Of a stretch of 64,000 nucleotides of DNA, positions 1 to 7,865 are shown one piece after another. The notes under the pieces are model-generated. The model was given only the letters and a program-made list of their open reading frames with translations. It did not search any database and was not told where the DNA came from. Numbering within the stretch: position 1 is the stretch's first letter; each line of letters begins with the position of its first letter. Origin of the DNA: Ruminococcus sp. Zagget11 (GTDB taxonomy: Bacteria > Bacillota > Clostridia > Oscillospirales > Ruminococcaceae); contig MSHL01000035.1 of assembly GCA_001941135.1 (NCBI GenBank), positions 1 through 64,000 of the forward strand, given 5' to 3'. Both the position numbers and the translations under genes were made by a program.

Positions 1-1
1 C

Positions 2-52
2 AATCGTTTTCAACCCTCGAAAAGCCCTTACTGAGAGGGTTGAGAAACGATT
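2..52 (-). terminator. Long hairpin just after bioY, probable terminator
   Basis: Positions 2-18 pair with 35-52 almost perfectly (17-18 bp with one bulged base) around a 16-nt loop. The stem abuts the bioY stop codon. On the minus strand it would form directly after translation ends. The window edge hides any following U-run, so terminator is the likely but not the only reading; a processed 3' end is also possible. Confidence 0.6.
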
Positions 53-627
53 TAATCAGCGGTTCCTAAACGTGCTTTTCTCAGAGCCTTTTTCACTGCC
101 AAAGCAATAAAGTACGCACATACCACCGACACTATATCCTTGACAAGATACGGAACGCTGGCAACCATAAATGAGGATAACAGCGAAGTACCCGAAACTA
201 TTGAGAACCATATTGTACCGAGGAGATGACATACTGCAAGTCCCGCCAATGACAGCACTGCAAGCAGAGCCTTGTTGTTAAGCTCCGTACCCAATCCGCA
301 GAGGAATGCCATCGGTATAAATCCGATTATATATCCTCCCGTGTACCCCGCTATAGCTCCCAAGCCTCCCGAAAAGCTTGCAAATACGGGTACACCGACT
401 GCACCAAGCAGTGCGTAAACTATCAGGGAAACAGATCCCAAACGGCTGCCCAGCATATAGCCGCATAAAGCGACCGCAAAGGTTTGCAGGGTTATGGGAA
501 TTTGTGAGGGGAGAGGGATAGACAGCTGCGAGAGTACGGCGGTCAATGCGGTAAGCACCGCACACATAACAAGGTTTCTTGTGGTTAAAAGCTTTTCGCC
601 GCTCTCGGCAATTGTTGAATTGTTCAT
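52..627 (-). CDS. bioY: BioY, biotin-specific S component of an ECF transporter
   Basis: This is a 191-residue polytopic membrane protein with the BioY signature: N-terminal helix, the SIPLPSQIPITLQTF segment, then alternating hydrophobic helices with Gly-rich turns (GGLGAIAGYTGGYIIGF). BioY binds biotin in the membrane and is energised by a shared EcfA/A'/T module, which is not encoded in this window. Length is typical of the family. The ATG at 627 is preceded by GAAAGG. It is transcribed alone. The promoter carries a BirA-type operator (see 751-806), so repression by biotinyl-AMP-loaded BirA is expected. Family assignment is firm; substrate is supported independently by the operator. Confidence 0.96.
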   Translation of the reverse strand: MNNSTIAESGEKLLTTRNLVMCAVLTALTAVLSQLSIPLPSQIPITLQTFAVALCGYMLGSRLGSVSLIVYALLGAVGVPVFASFSGGLGAIAGYTGGYIIGFIPMAFLCGLGTELNNKALLAVLSLAGLAVCHLLGTIWFSIVSGTSLLSSFMVASVPYLVKDIVSVVCAYFIALAVKKALRKARLGTAD

Positions 628-750
628 ATTATTTTCCTTTCATGCCATAAGTACACACAGTAGACAGTACGCTTCCTGCCTGTGTTACCTTAGGAATATT
701 TTCTTGCGAATTTTCATATAAACTCTATGTCCATGAAAATCCGTGTCATT

Positions 751-806
751 ATTGTACCATATGGAATAACAATTGTCAACCCATTTTAAATCACAGGTTG
801 ACAATT
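751..806 (-). promoter_or_regulatory. bioY promoter with overlapping BirA operator
   Basis: Read on the minus strand, the -35 is TTGACA (774-779) and the -10 is TACAAT (751-756), with a 17-bp spacer. The inverted repeat AATTGTCAACC (771-781) / GGTTGACAATT (796-806), separated by 14 bp, matches the known bacterial BirA operator architecture (TTGTnAACC, 14-16 bp, GGTTnACAA). One half-site contains the -35 box, so bound BirA would block RNA polymerase. The predicted 5' leader is about 118 nt. Confidence 0.9.
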
Positions 807-850
807 GCAAATAAGTTTACATTTTGTCAGTAAACTGTTCATTAGTGAAA

Positions 851-879
851 TAAAAAAACCGCGGATGCAGCGCATCCGC
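851..879 (-). terminator. Rho-independent terminator of the epimerase gene
   Basis: GCGGATGC (861-868) pairs with GCATCCGC (872-879) around a 3-nt loop. On the minus strand the stem is followed by a run of seven T (complement of 852-858). It lies 9 bp past the stop codon of the gene at 888-1844. Confidence 0.88.
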
Positions 880-887
880 AGTAGAAA

Positions 888-1844
888 TTATTTTGTGTTG
901 CTCAGCTTCCAACGGAAGGTGGAAATTCTCTGTGCCTTAGTGTTATCATAGGAAATGTTGCTGCAGGCAACGCTTAAATCGTTGTAACGATAATCGGTTT
1001 TTGCGGATTTAGACGCAAAAATAGCAGCAGCGTCTTTTATTGCATCGATACCGTAGTTCCTCTGAACGACAGCACCGATTTTGTGGTCGGCACGGAGGGT
1101 TTCAACTATATCCTTTGCGGCGATTGGCTTTGAATCGCACACATTATAGATTCCCTGATAGCTGATTCCCGGCTGACAGGTAAGTACGCCGTATATAAAG
1201 TCGGCAATATTGTAGACACAGGTAAATGAATATGAATAGTCGCCGTAGCCGTAAACAAAAGCACATTCGTCCTTGGGATCGTAAATCTTTGACTTGAGAT
1301 TATCTACAAAATCCTTTGTGTATACGGGGCAAACTCTCATAATTATTCCCTTTGTTTTATCGGTCTTTTTAAGAGCTGCGCTGATAGCTTTTTCGGAGCT
1401 GTCCTTTATTTTAGCATAATTGGTTGACGGCTTTTCGGGTGCGGTTTCTCTTATTATAGTTATAGGCTCACGGGTTTTCTGCACAGCGTACATCTGATGT
1501 GTACTAAGCATAAAAACGTCCTTTACGCCCGCGCTTACGGCAGCCTTGAAAATGTATTTATCCACTGCCGCACTCAGCTTTTCCTCGGCGGCGGTAAGCA
1601 CATCCGGAAAATCATTATCCACGCTGCAGGCAAGGTGGACGAGAGCGTCAACCCCCTTGTTATTCAAGATATCCGTTATCTTGTCCTTGTCATCGATAGA
1701 ACACTCAACAAATGTAAAATTCTCGTGTTCAAAAGGCTGCGGAGAATTATCAATGCCAACAACGTTAAAGCCTTTTTGCAGCAGCAATTCAACGCAGGCG
1801 CTGCCTATCAGTCCCGATGCGCCGGTAACAAACACTGTTTTCAC
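888..1844 (-). CDS. NAD-dependent epimerase/dehydratase family protein
   Basis: This is a 318-residue short-chain dehydrogenase of the extended (epimerase) type. Residues 4-15 hold the TGASGLIGS nucleotide-binding loop, followed by a Rossmann fold with an acidic residue (GID) at the end of strand 2, which favours NAD over NADP. A Y-x3-K pair (NYAKIKDSSEKA) about residue 144 fits the catalytic Tyr/Lys. Substrates of the family are nucleotide sugars or related compounds; I cannot name the one here. It starts with GTG at 1844 behind GGAGGG. It is monocistronic, with its own promoter at 1898-1927 and a terminator at 851-879. Confidence 0.85.
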   Translation of the reverse strand: MKTVFVTGASGLIGSACVELLLQKGFNVVGIDNSPQPFEHENFTFVECSIDDKDKITDILNNKGVDALVHLACSVDNDFPDVLTAAEEKLSAAVDKYIFKAAVSAGVKDVFMLSTHQMYAVQKTREPITIIRETAPEKPSTNYAKIKDSSEKAISAALKKTDKTKGIIMRVCPVYTKDFVDNLKSKIYDPKDECAFVYGYGDYSYSFTCVYNIADFIYGVLTCQPGISYQGIYNVCDSKPIAAKDIVETLRADHKIGAVVQRNYGIDAIKDAAAIFASKSAKTDYRYNDLSVACSNISYDNTKAQRISTFRWKLSNTK

Positions 1845-1897
1845 CTTTATCCCTCCAAACTAAGATGCATTACGTTGCTATACAATGCACCAGTATC

Positions 1898-1927
1898 ATT
1901 ATATCACAACTGCGCAGAGATAGTCAA
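1898..1927 (-). promoter_or_regulatory. Promoter of the epimerase gene
   Basis: On the minus strand TTGACT (1922-1927) and TATAAT (1898-1903) are separated by 18 bp, with a TGn extended -10 element. The start codon is about 50 bp downstream. Confidence 0.75.
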
Positions 1928-2073
1928 TGCATTTCTTTAGTAGGAAATATAAATTTATTATATAGAAAGATTAAAATTTTTTGGCAAAAAAGATGTTTTG
2001 TTAAAGTTTTAACCGAAAATCCATATACATAGAAATAAATAGCTGAGCGTTGTACAGCAAACACATTTCCGTT

Positions 2074-2107
2074 AAAAAGACCGCCGTTCTGAAACAACAG
2101 CGGTCTT
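2074..2107 (-). terminator. Rho-independent terminator after murA
   Basis: AAGACCGC (2078-2085) pairs with GCGGTCTT (2100-2107), with extra pairing inside the loop. On the minus strand the stem is followed by TTTTT. It lies 13 bp beyond the murA stop. Confidence 0.85.
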
Positions 2108-2119
2108 AGGAAAGTTATA

Positions 2120-3409
2120 TTATACAGCGGCATTTTTGGGAATGGTGCTGCCCGGAATGGATTTCTTTTCGATACAGGCGCCGAGAGCCTGAAGCTTCTG
2201 CTCAATATTTTCGTAGCCGCGTTCGATATGATGAATTTCATCAATTTCGGTAACGCCGCTTGCTGCCAGTCCCGCTATTATAAGCGCCGCGCCCGCCCTG
2301 AGATCCGTGGCTGTCACAGGCGCACCCATAAGTCCGCCTACACCCTCGATAACGGCAACCTTACCGTCAACGGAAATATTAGCGCCCATTCTGCGCAGCT
2401 CGTCAACATATCTGAAACGGTTGTTGAATATTTCATCCGTTACAATGCTTGTACCCTCCGCAAGGCAAAGCAGGGTTGAAATCTGCGGCTGCATATCCGT
2501 AGGGAATCCGGGGTGGGGCATTGTTTTCACACTTGTTTTAACAAGAGGTCCGTCAACGGAAATGCGCACGCTGTCATCAAATTCCTCCACATTGACACCG
2601 ATTTTTGCAAGCTTTGCTGTGATAGATTCAAGATGCTTGGGGATAACGTTTTTAACCAGTACGTTTCCCTTTGTAGCGGCGGCGGCAACCATGTACGTCC
2701 CCGCTTCTATCTGGTCGGGAATGATAGCATAGGAAGCGCCTTTAAGCCGCTTTACGCCTCTTATTTTGATTACATCCGTACCTGCGCCCATAATATCCGC
2801 GCCCATTGAGTTGAGGAAGTTGGCAAGATCTACTATATGAGGCTCTTTTGCGGCGTTTTCAATAACGGTAAGCCCTGTTGCCTTAACAGCAGCCATCATA
2901 GCGTTAATGGTAGCGCCCACTGTAATTTTGTCAAAATATATCTGTGCGCCTATAAGCCGTTCGGCGGTTATATCAATCATACCGTGATCTATGGCACAGT
3001 CAGCACCGAGAGCGGTAAAGGCTTTAATATGCTGATCAATCGGTCTGTCACCAAGGTAGCAGCCGCCCGGCATGGCAACCCTTGCGCGTCCGAACTTACC
3101 CAAAAGTGTACCGAGGAAATAATAGGAAGCCCTCATATGCCGTGCAAGCTCGTAGGGAACGACAGGGCCCTTTATTCCACGGGGATCTATCTCCACTGTT
3201 GTGCGGTTCAGGTAAACAACCCTTGCGCCCATTTCGTAAAGAATACACAGTGAAATTGAAACATCGCTTATATCAGGTACATTTTCAAGAATACATGGCT
3301 CATCCGAAAGTATTACAGCCGGAATAATAGCGACAACGGCATTCTTTGCACCGCTGATAGTGACCTCGCCCTCCAGCCTTCTTCCGCCTTTTATAATAAA
3401 CTTATCCAA
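2120..3409 (-). CDS. murA: UDP-N-acetylglucosamine 1-carboxyvinyltransferase (MurA)
   Basis: MurA transfers enolpyruvate from PEP to UDP-GlcNAc, the first committed step of peptidoglycan synthesis, in the cytoplasm. The 429-residue length is typical. Visible motifs are the substrate loop SGAKNA (residues 19-24, Lys23 and Asn24) and the catalytic cysteine at residue 117 in PGGCYLGDRP, the residue alkylated by fosfomycin. The start is TTG at 3409, 8 nt after AAAGGCGG. Clostridia often carry two paralogues (MurA and MurZ); I cannot tell which this is. It is monocistronic, with a weak extended -10 (TGTTATAAT on the minus strand, -10 at 3540-3545) as the best promoter candidate. Confidence 0.96.
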   Translation of the reverse strand: MDKFIIKGGRRLEGEVTISGAKNAVVAIIPAVILSDEPCILENVPDISDVSISLCILYEMGARVVYLNRTTVEIDPRGIKGPVVPYELARHMRASYYFLGTLLGKFGRARVAMPGGCYLGDRPIDQHIKAFTALGADCAIDHGMIDITAERLIGAQIYFDKITVGATINAMMAAVKATGLTVIENAAKEPHIVDLANFLNSMGADIMGAGTDVIKIRGVKRLKGASYAIIPDQIEAGTYMVAAAATKGNVLVKNVIPKHLESITAKLAKIGVNVEEFDDSVRISVDGPLVKTSVKTMPHPGFPTDMQPQISTLLCLAEGTSIVTDEIFNNRFRYVDELRRMGANISVDGKVAVIEGVGGLMGAPVTATDLRAGAALIIAGLAASGVTEIDEIHHIERGYENIEQKLQALGACIEKKSIPGSTIPKNAAV

Positions 3410-3829
3410 ATAACAGACCGCCTTTTTAGAGAAAGGAATTAATTGCTACGGTATTAAATCTGAGCTTCTGACAAAAATATCCGTTCTCTTTTTATATCTT
3501 TCAATCTCTGTTTTGTTAAGAATCAATCTTTGCATAGTTATTATAACACAGATTAAAGAAAAATAAAAGTCTTTTTTTCTGAACATAGTGACGGAAATTA
3601 AGCAATTTGAGGGTGAAATAAAGTAAAATTGTACAAAACAGTATTCCCAAAGCCATTAAATGGAATTAAATTGTTACCGTTTTGTAACAATTAGTATTCT
3701 GTGTAACTGTTATGTCATTTTCTAAAGTAATTTGCCAAGTCATGCAGATATTTGCTGTATTTTACCGCAATAGTATTTATATACGTCATGTCGGCAGAAA
3801 ATTTTAAATGCAAAGGAGAGGTACAAATT
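3410..3829. other. 420-bp AT-rich intergenic region between divergent murA and the site-2 protease
   Basis: I find no convincing gene here. It holds a candidate murA promoter on the minus strand (TATAAT complement at 3540-3545, extended by TGn, no good -35), a perfect inverted repeat at 3669-3692, and the AAAGGAGAGG ribosome binding site at 3812-3821 for the downstream gene. A reading frame from 3752 runs into the protease gene but has no ribosome binding site. Confidence 0.6.
3669..3692. repeat. Perfect 9-bp inverted repeat, operator-like
   Basis: AATTGTTAC (3669-3677) and GTAACAATT (3684-3692) are perfect reverse complements separated by 6 bp. It lies 138 bp upstream of the site-2 protease start with no U-run after it, so a protein-binding site is more likely than a terminator. 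The regulator is unknown. Confidence 0.5.
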
Positions 3830-4405
3830 GTGATTGATTTTTGCTTAAAAGGAATTCGTATCCGTATGCATTTCGGCTTTTTTGCGGTTATAGCCATAAT
3901 GCTGTCAAGCGGCAGCATTATGGCGGAGGAGGTTCTTATCTGCTGTGCGCTGCATGAGTGCGGGCATTTTGCCGCAATGCGCCTTTGCAGGGTTAAAATT
4001 ATCGCATTTGATGCATACGGCGGCGGCATGAAAATAACAGCAGACCCTCCGATAGGTTATCTGAGCCTTGGCAGGGAGCTGTTCATATTGCTTGCGGGCT
4101 GCGGTGTGAATTTAATTTCATCGCTTGTTTTCGGGGGATTATTAAAGATGAATACATATGCCCTGATAAGTCTTAGCCTTTGTGTTTTTAATTTGCTGCC
4201 CTGCGCCGCCTTTGACGGAGGACAGGCGATTAAGGCAATTGCAGTAAAGCTTTGTGTGCCGCAAACAGTGTTTTTTATTGAAAAGCTGCAGTTTTATTGC
4301 GGCGCCGCTTTTACGTTGATTGCAATTCTTGCAATGCTTACAGAGGGGCACTTTAATATAACACTGCCATTGACCATGCTGCTTATTTTATGGGAATCGC
4401 GGTAG
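3830..4405 (+). CDS. SpoIVFB-like site-2 protease (peptidase M50)
   Basis: From the chosen GTG start (8 nt after AAAGGAGAGG) the protein has 191 residues with several hydrophobic helices. The zinc motif is HECGH (residues 42-46), and the second motif NLLPCAAFDGG (121-131) supplies Asp129 as third metal ligand. These are the defining motifs of intramembrane site-2 proteases. In Bacillus, SpoIVFB cleaves pro-sigma-K in the mother-cell membrane; here there is no neighbouring spoIVFA, so the sporulation role is inference. An upstream in-frame start at 3752 would add 26 residues but lacks a ribosome binding site. Confidence 0.85.
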   Translation: MIDFCLKGIRIRMHFGFFAVIAIMLSSGSIMAEEVLICCALHECGHFAAMRLCRVKIIAFDAYGGGMKITADPPIGYLSLGRELFILLAGCGVNLISSLVFGGLLKMNTYALISLSLCVFNLLPCAAFDGGQAIKAIAVKLCVPQTVFFIEKLQFYCGAAFTLIAILAMLTEGHFNITLPLTMLLILWESR

Positions 4406-4416
4406 TACGGTTTAAT

Positions 4417-5922
4417 TTAATACCAATCATGCTTTTCGTTTCTGTCCAGTGCGTTAATATCATTCATTTCGCTGTCGGTAAGCTCAAAGCCGAACAGGTC
4501 GAGATTTTCGCGGATATGCTCGGGATCGCTTGAACCCGGGATAACCACAACGCCTTTTTGAAGATTCCACCGCAAAATCACCTGTGCGGAGGAAACATTG
4601 TGGGACTCGGCAATTGCGGTGATTGTTTCATCATTCAGCAGCTCGGATGTATGTCCCCGCCCGCCCAGCGGATACCAGCCCTGCACTACAATTCCCAAGG
4701 ATTGAATATAAGGGATAACGTCATTTTCCTGGTAGTAAGGATGAATTTCATTCTGTACCAACGCGGGGGTAATATTAACCTGTGGGAGAAATTCATCCAG
4801 TTCCTCAATGTACCAGTTTGACAAGCCGATTGAATGAACCTTTCCGTCAGCGACAGCCTGTTCCAGTGCAAGATATGCCTCCACATCGCCGTCTCCGGGA
4901 TGATGCAGGAGAATCATATCTATATAATCCAGTCCCATCCTTTCCAGTGCCTCGTCAATGGCTTCGGCGGCATGATCAAACTGCGTGGGATAGAGCTTTG
5001 TTATCACGAAAATTTCTTCCCGCGGCACATCGGAATTACGGATAGCCTGCCCCACAGCCGCCTCGTTGCCGTACATATAAGCCGTATCGATAAGCCTGCC
5101 GCCTGCTTCCAGTAATGCTTCGATTGAAACGGCACACTCTTCATCGGTCAGGCTGTAGGTGCCAAGTCCCATGATCGGCATTTCATATCCGCTGTTCAAA
5201 AGAACGGTCTTTGTTTCAAAGTTAAATTCACCTACGTCCATGACATTTCCCTCACTTTTCGGTAATTCCAAACTATCTATCCACTGGGTTATATCATCTT
5301 CCGCCGCATTTCCGGAGAAACGCTTTCCCTCCAGCCAGTTAGCCGTGTCTGAACAAAGACTATGGAGATTTTCGGCGCTTGAGCCGATATCGCTGCTGTG
5401 AGAGGTGCAAAAGGGGATAATCGTTACATCGGAAAAATCATAGCTTTCCAAAAAGGTGCTTATAATTCTCGGCGCTTGACCGTGCCATATAGGATAACCG
5501 AGGAAAATTACATCATACTGTTCCATGTTATCAACGCTGTTTGAAATAGCGGGACGTGCGGAGGAATCTGCCTGCTCCTTATTGGCACGGCTTGCGGAAT
5601 TGTTGTAATTCAAATCATCCTCCGTATAGGGCGTTTCCGGTATAATTTCATATTTATCCCCACCGGTTTTATCGGCTATCCAATCCGCAATTTGTGCCGT
5701 TGTTCCCGTGCAGGAAAAGTAAGCGACAAGTATGTTGCTTTCATAAGAGGAGCTGACCGTGTCCGAAGTGCCGTATGATGTATCCTCGCTGTATTCCGAC
5801 CGGATAGTCGTATTGCTTTCGGCAGTATCCGAAACCGCTGCTTCATCTGTTAATTCGGAGCTGCATGAGGAGGACAGCATAATCATGAATACCGACATCA
5901 GGATTGAAAGTAATTGTTTCAT
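4417..5922 (-). CDS. Lipoprotein-like flavodoxin / aldo-keto reductase fusion
   Basis: The 501-residue protein has four parts. Residues 1-20 form a hydrophobic signal ending in LSSSC, a lipobox-like site with Cys20. Residues 21-62 are a Ser/Thr/Glu-rich linker. Residues 63-220 are flavodoxin-like, with the FMN phosphate loop SCTGTT (70-75) and [10 protein letters not shown] (142-151). Residues 235-501 are an aldo-keto reductase with the full catalytic tetrad: Asp279, Tyr284, Lys309, His340. The ATG overlaps the stop of the upstream acetyltransferase by 4 bp (ATGA), so translation is coupled. If exported, the AKR domain would have to find its nicotinamide cofactor outside the membrane, which is puzzling. 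Domain calls are firm; topology and substrate are unknown. Confidence 0.85.
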   Translation of the reverse strand: MKQLLSILMSVFMIMLSSSCSSELTDEAAVSDTAESNTTIRSEYSEDTSYGTSDTVSSSYESNILVAYFSCTGTTAQIADWIADKTGGDKYEIIPETPYTEDDLNYNNSASRANKEQADSSARPAISNSVDNMEQYDVIFLGYPIWHGQAPRIISTFLESYDFSDVTIIPFCTSHSSDIGSSAENLHSLCSDTANWLEGKRFSGNAAEDDITQWIDSLELPKSEGNVMDVGEFNFETKTVLLNSGYEMPIMGLGTYSLTDEECAVSIEALLEAGGRLIDTAYMYGNEAAVGQAIRNSDVPREEIFVITKLYPTQFDHAAEAIDEALERMGLDYIDMILLHHPGDGDVEAYLALEQAVADGKVHSIGLSNWYIEELDEFLPQVNITPALVQNEIHPYYQENDVIPYIQSLGIVVQGWYPLGGRGHTSELLNDETITAIAESHNVSSAQVILRWNLQKGVVVIPGSSDPEHIRENLDLFGFELTDSEMNDINALDRNEKHDWY

Positions 5923-6503
5923 ATAATTTCACCTCGTTCTTCAGGAGAGATAACCTTTATGGTTTTTGCGGGAACACCTCCCACTACTGTAAAGGGAGGC
6001 ACGTTCTTTGTTACAACAGTGCCTGCCGCCACAACCGCCCACTCTCCGATGGAAACGTTTTGCAGAATTGTGGCGTTGGAGCCGATCCATACGTGACTGC
6101 CGATTTTAATGGGCGCATAGTGGTTTTTTCGGTTGTTTTCGGGATATAAATTATGGTTGATGGTTGCAAGAACCACATTATGCCCGATAAACGCACCATC
6201 TCCTATTTTGATTCCCCCTTGGTCTTGGAAATGACAGCCCGAATTGATAAAAACATTTTTGCCGATATGAATATTTTTTCCGAAATCCGTGTAAAAGGGC
6301 GGAAAAAGGCGAAAGCTGTCATCAACCCTTTTTCCGATCATTCTGCCGAAAATTTCTCTTATTTCCTCGGGGGTGTGATATTGATTGTTAAGCTCTGTGC
6401 CTATGCATATTGCTTCTTGAAAAAGCGAATTTGCATACTCCCGCCATTCTTCATCATTCGGCTCGCCCTCTCGAAAGCCCTTTATTATATCTTCAACTGT
6501 AAT
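5919..6503 (-). CDS. Maltose/galactoside O-acetyltransferase-type sugar acetyltransferase, apparent ATT start
   Basis: A left-handed beta-helix (hexapeptide repeat) acetyltransferase that moves acetyl from acetyl-CoA to a sugar hydroxyl. The repeats include [12 protein letters not shown], the catalytic-His segment [11 protein letters not shown] and the C-terminal GGVPAKTI. The first ATG, at 6341, would remove the conserved N-terminal helical domain. The same frame continues upstream with family-like sequence ([19 protein letters not shown]) to a TAG stop at 6510-6512, and contains no ATG, GTG or TTG there. ATT at 6501-6503, 9 nt after GAGGA, gives 194 residues, a normal family length. So either ATT initiates or the start was mutated. 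Confidence 0.8.
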   Translation of the reverse strand: MTVEDIIKGFREGEPNDEEWREYANSLFQEAICIGTELNNQYHTPEEIREIFGRMIGKRVDDSFRLFPPFYTDFGKNIHIGKNVFINSGCHFQDQGGIKIGDGAFIGHNVVLATINHNLYPENNRKNHYAPIKIGSHVWIGSNATILQNVSIGEWAVVAAGTVVTKNVPPFTVVGGVPAKTIKVISPEERGEII

Positions 6504-6515
6504 CGTTGACTATCC

Positions 6516-7688
6516 TCACAAACACATCTCATAGATTTTTTCGATATCCTGCGCAGTACGACACCTTATACCGCTGATGGAGCCGCCCTGACAAGCGTGT
6601 TCAGCCATTTCCCTAAAGTGCTTATTATCAATATGCAAATCGGTAAGCGTGGATTTCAGTCCCAGTGTTTCAAAGCAAAATTCTGAAACTGCCTTGATTG
6701 CCCTTTCTGCGCCCTTGGCGGCGGAAAGTCCCTCCTCAACGCCGAATACCTTTTTACCAAGGCGATAAATTGACGGCGCAGTTGATTCATCCGAAATATA
6801 GGACAGCCAGCGGGGTGTAAGTATTGCAAGCCCGTGTCCATGAGTAATATCATAGTAAGCGGAAAGCTCATGCTCCATCATGTGGCAGGCACAGCCGTGA
6901 ACCGTTCCTCCGTCCAGAATTGTATTAAGAGCCATTGACGATGCCCACATAAGGTTTGCTCTTGCTTCATAATTTTGCGGCTCTTTCATTGCAACGGGCG
7001 TCCACTTTACAACCGTACGCATTACCGCCTCCTGCATTTCCAACAGCATATCAAACGTTGCGTCACCCGCAAAATAATAATTATCAAGCACATGGTTGAA
7101 GATATCAAATGCGCCGCAGGCAGTCTGATAAGGCGGAAGTGAATAGCTGTATTCGGGGTTTTCAAAGGCTGCTTTCGGAATAAGCGCAGAACCCCCAAGT
7201 CCGATTTTTTCGTTGGTATTCATATTGGAAATTACCGCCCACGCATCCATTTCCGATCCTGTAGCCGCATTGGTAAGAATTGCAACAACAGGCAGAGCCT
7301 TCGTCACCCAAACGCCGCCCAATACAAGCGGCCACACATCTCCGTTATCCGTAAGAGCAGCCGCGGCAATGCCCTTTGCGCAGCCGATGGTTGATCCTCC
7401 GCCTGCCGCAAGTATAACGTCAATGCCCTCCGTCTTGCATACAGCTGCACCTTTATTTACCGTGGTGTGTCTTGGATTAGGCTCAACGCCCGAAAGCTCA
7501 AAAAGCTTGATATCAGCCGATTTTGCAAGGGAAACAATTTCATCGTAAAGACCGTTTTTCTTGATAGATCCTCCGCCGTAGACAAGCAAAACCTTTTTGC
7601 CGAAATTAAGCAGCTCCTGCGGTAGATTTTTCATCTGCCCTTTGCCGAAATAAACCTTATCGGGATTGTGAAAAATAAAATCATTCAT
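6516..7688 (-). CDS. Iron-containing alcohol dehydrogenase (butanol dehydrogenase/YqhD type)
   Basis: This is a 390-residue group III alcohol dehydrogenase that reduces aldehydes with NAD(P)H, in the cytoplasm. The N-terminal half carries the nucleotide-binding loop VYGGGSIKKNGLYDEI and AAGGGSTIGCAKG. The C-terminal half carries the metal-binding histidines in HMMEHELSAYYDITHGHGLAI. The start is ATG at 7688, 7 nt after GGAGG; a TTG 15 bp upstream overlaps that ribosome binding site and is rejected. It is the first gene of a three-gene operon (12-bp gap to the acetyltransferase) divergent from a LysR regulator. The substrate is unknown; detoxification of reactive aldehydes is a reasonable guess. 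Confidence 0.92.
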   Translation of the reverse strand: MNDFIFHNPDKVYFGKGQMKNLPQELLNFGKKVLLVYGGGSIKKNGLYDEIVSLAKSADIKLFELSGVEPNPRHTTVNKGAAVCKTEGIDVILAAGGGSTIGCAKGIAAAALTDNGDVWPLVLGGVWVTKALPVVAILTNAATGSEMDAWAVISNMNTNEKIGLGGSALIPKAAFENPEYSYSLPPYQTACGAFDIFNHVLDNYYFAGDATFDMLLEMQEAVMRTVVKWTPVAMKEPQNYEARANLMWASSMALNTILDGGTVHGCACHMMEHELSAYYDITHGHGLAILTPRWLSYISDESTAPSIYRLGKKVFGVEEGLSAAKGAERAIKAVSEFCFETLGLKSTLTDLHIDNKHFREMAEHACQGGSISGIRCRTAQDIEKIYEMCL

Positions 7689-7746
7689 AGTGTTAGCCTC
7701 CAAAATAAATTTGATTAAAGACCTTTCGCCTTTCTCCTTGGTTTAT

Positions 7747-7775
7747 ATTATAGCAGATTACTTAAATAATATCAA
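7747..7775 (-). promoter_or_regulatory. Promoter of the alcohol dehydrogenase operon
   Basis: On the minus strand TTGATA (7770-7775) and TATAAT (7747-7752) are separated by 17 bp. The transcription start should fall near 7740, about 50 bp before the gene. Confidence 0.85.
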
Positions 7776-7798
7776 ATACATATAAAATATCGGTTTCC

Positions 7799-7813
7799 AT
7801 ACTTGAAAGGTAT
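7799..7813. promoter_or_regulatory. Candidate LysR-type operator in the divergent intergenic region
   Basis: ATACTTGAAAGGTAT is an imperfect palindrome with the T-N11-A core of LysR-family sites (T7800, A7812). Its centre is about 66 bp upstream of the predicted start of the alcohol dehydrogenase transcript, the usual activation position. It also covers the -35 box of the regulator's own promoter, which would give autorepression. Confidence 0.7.
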
Positions 7814-7831
7814 GAATAATTGTGCTATAAT
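7803..7831 (+). promoter_or_regulatory. Promoter of the LysR regulator gene
   Basis: TTGAAA (7803-7808) and TATAAT (7826-7831) are separated by 17 bp. The -35 lies inside the putative LysR operator. Confidence 0.85.
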
Positions 7832-7865
7832 ACAATTGTAAATCTTGGAGTTAAGGAGAAAAGGT

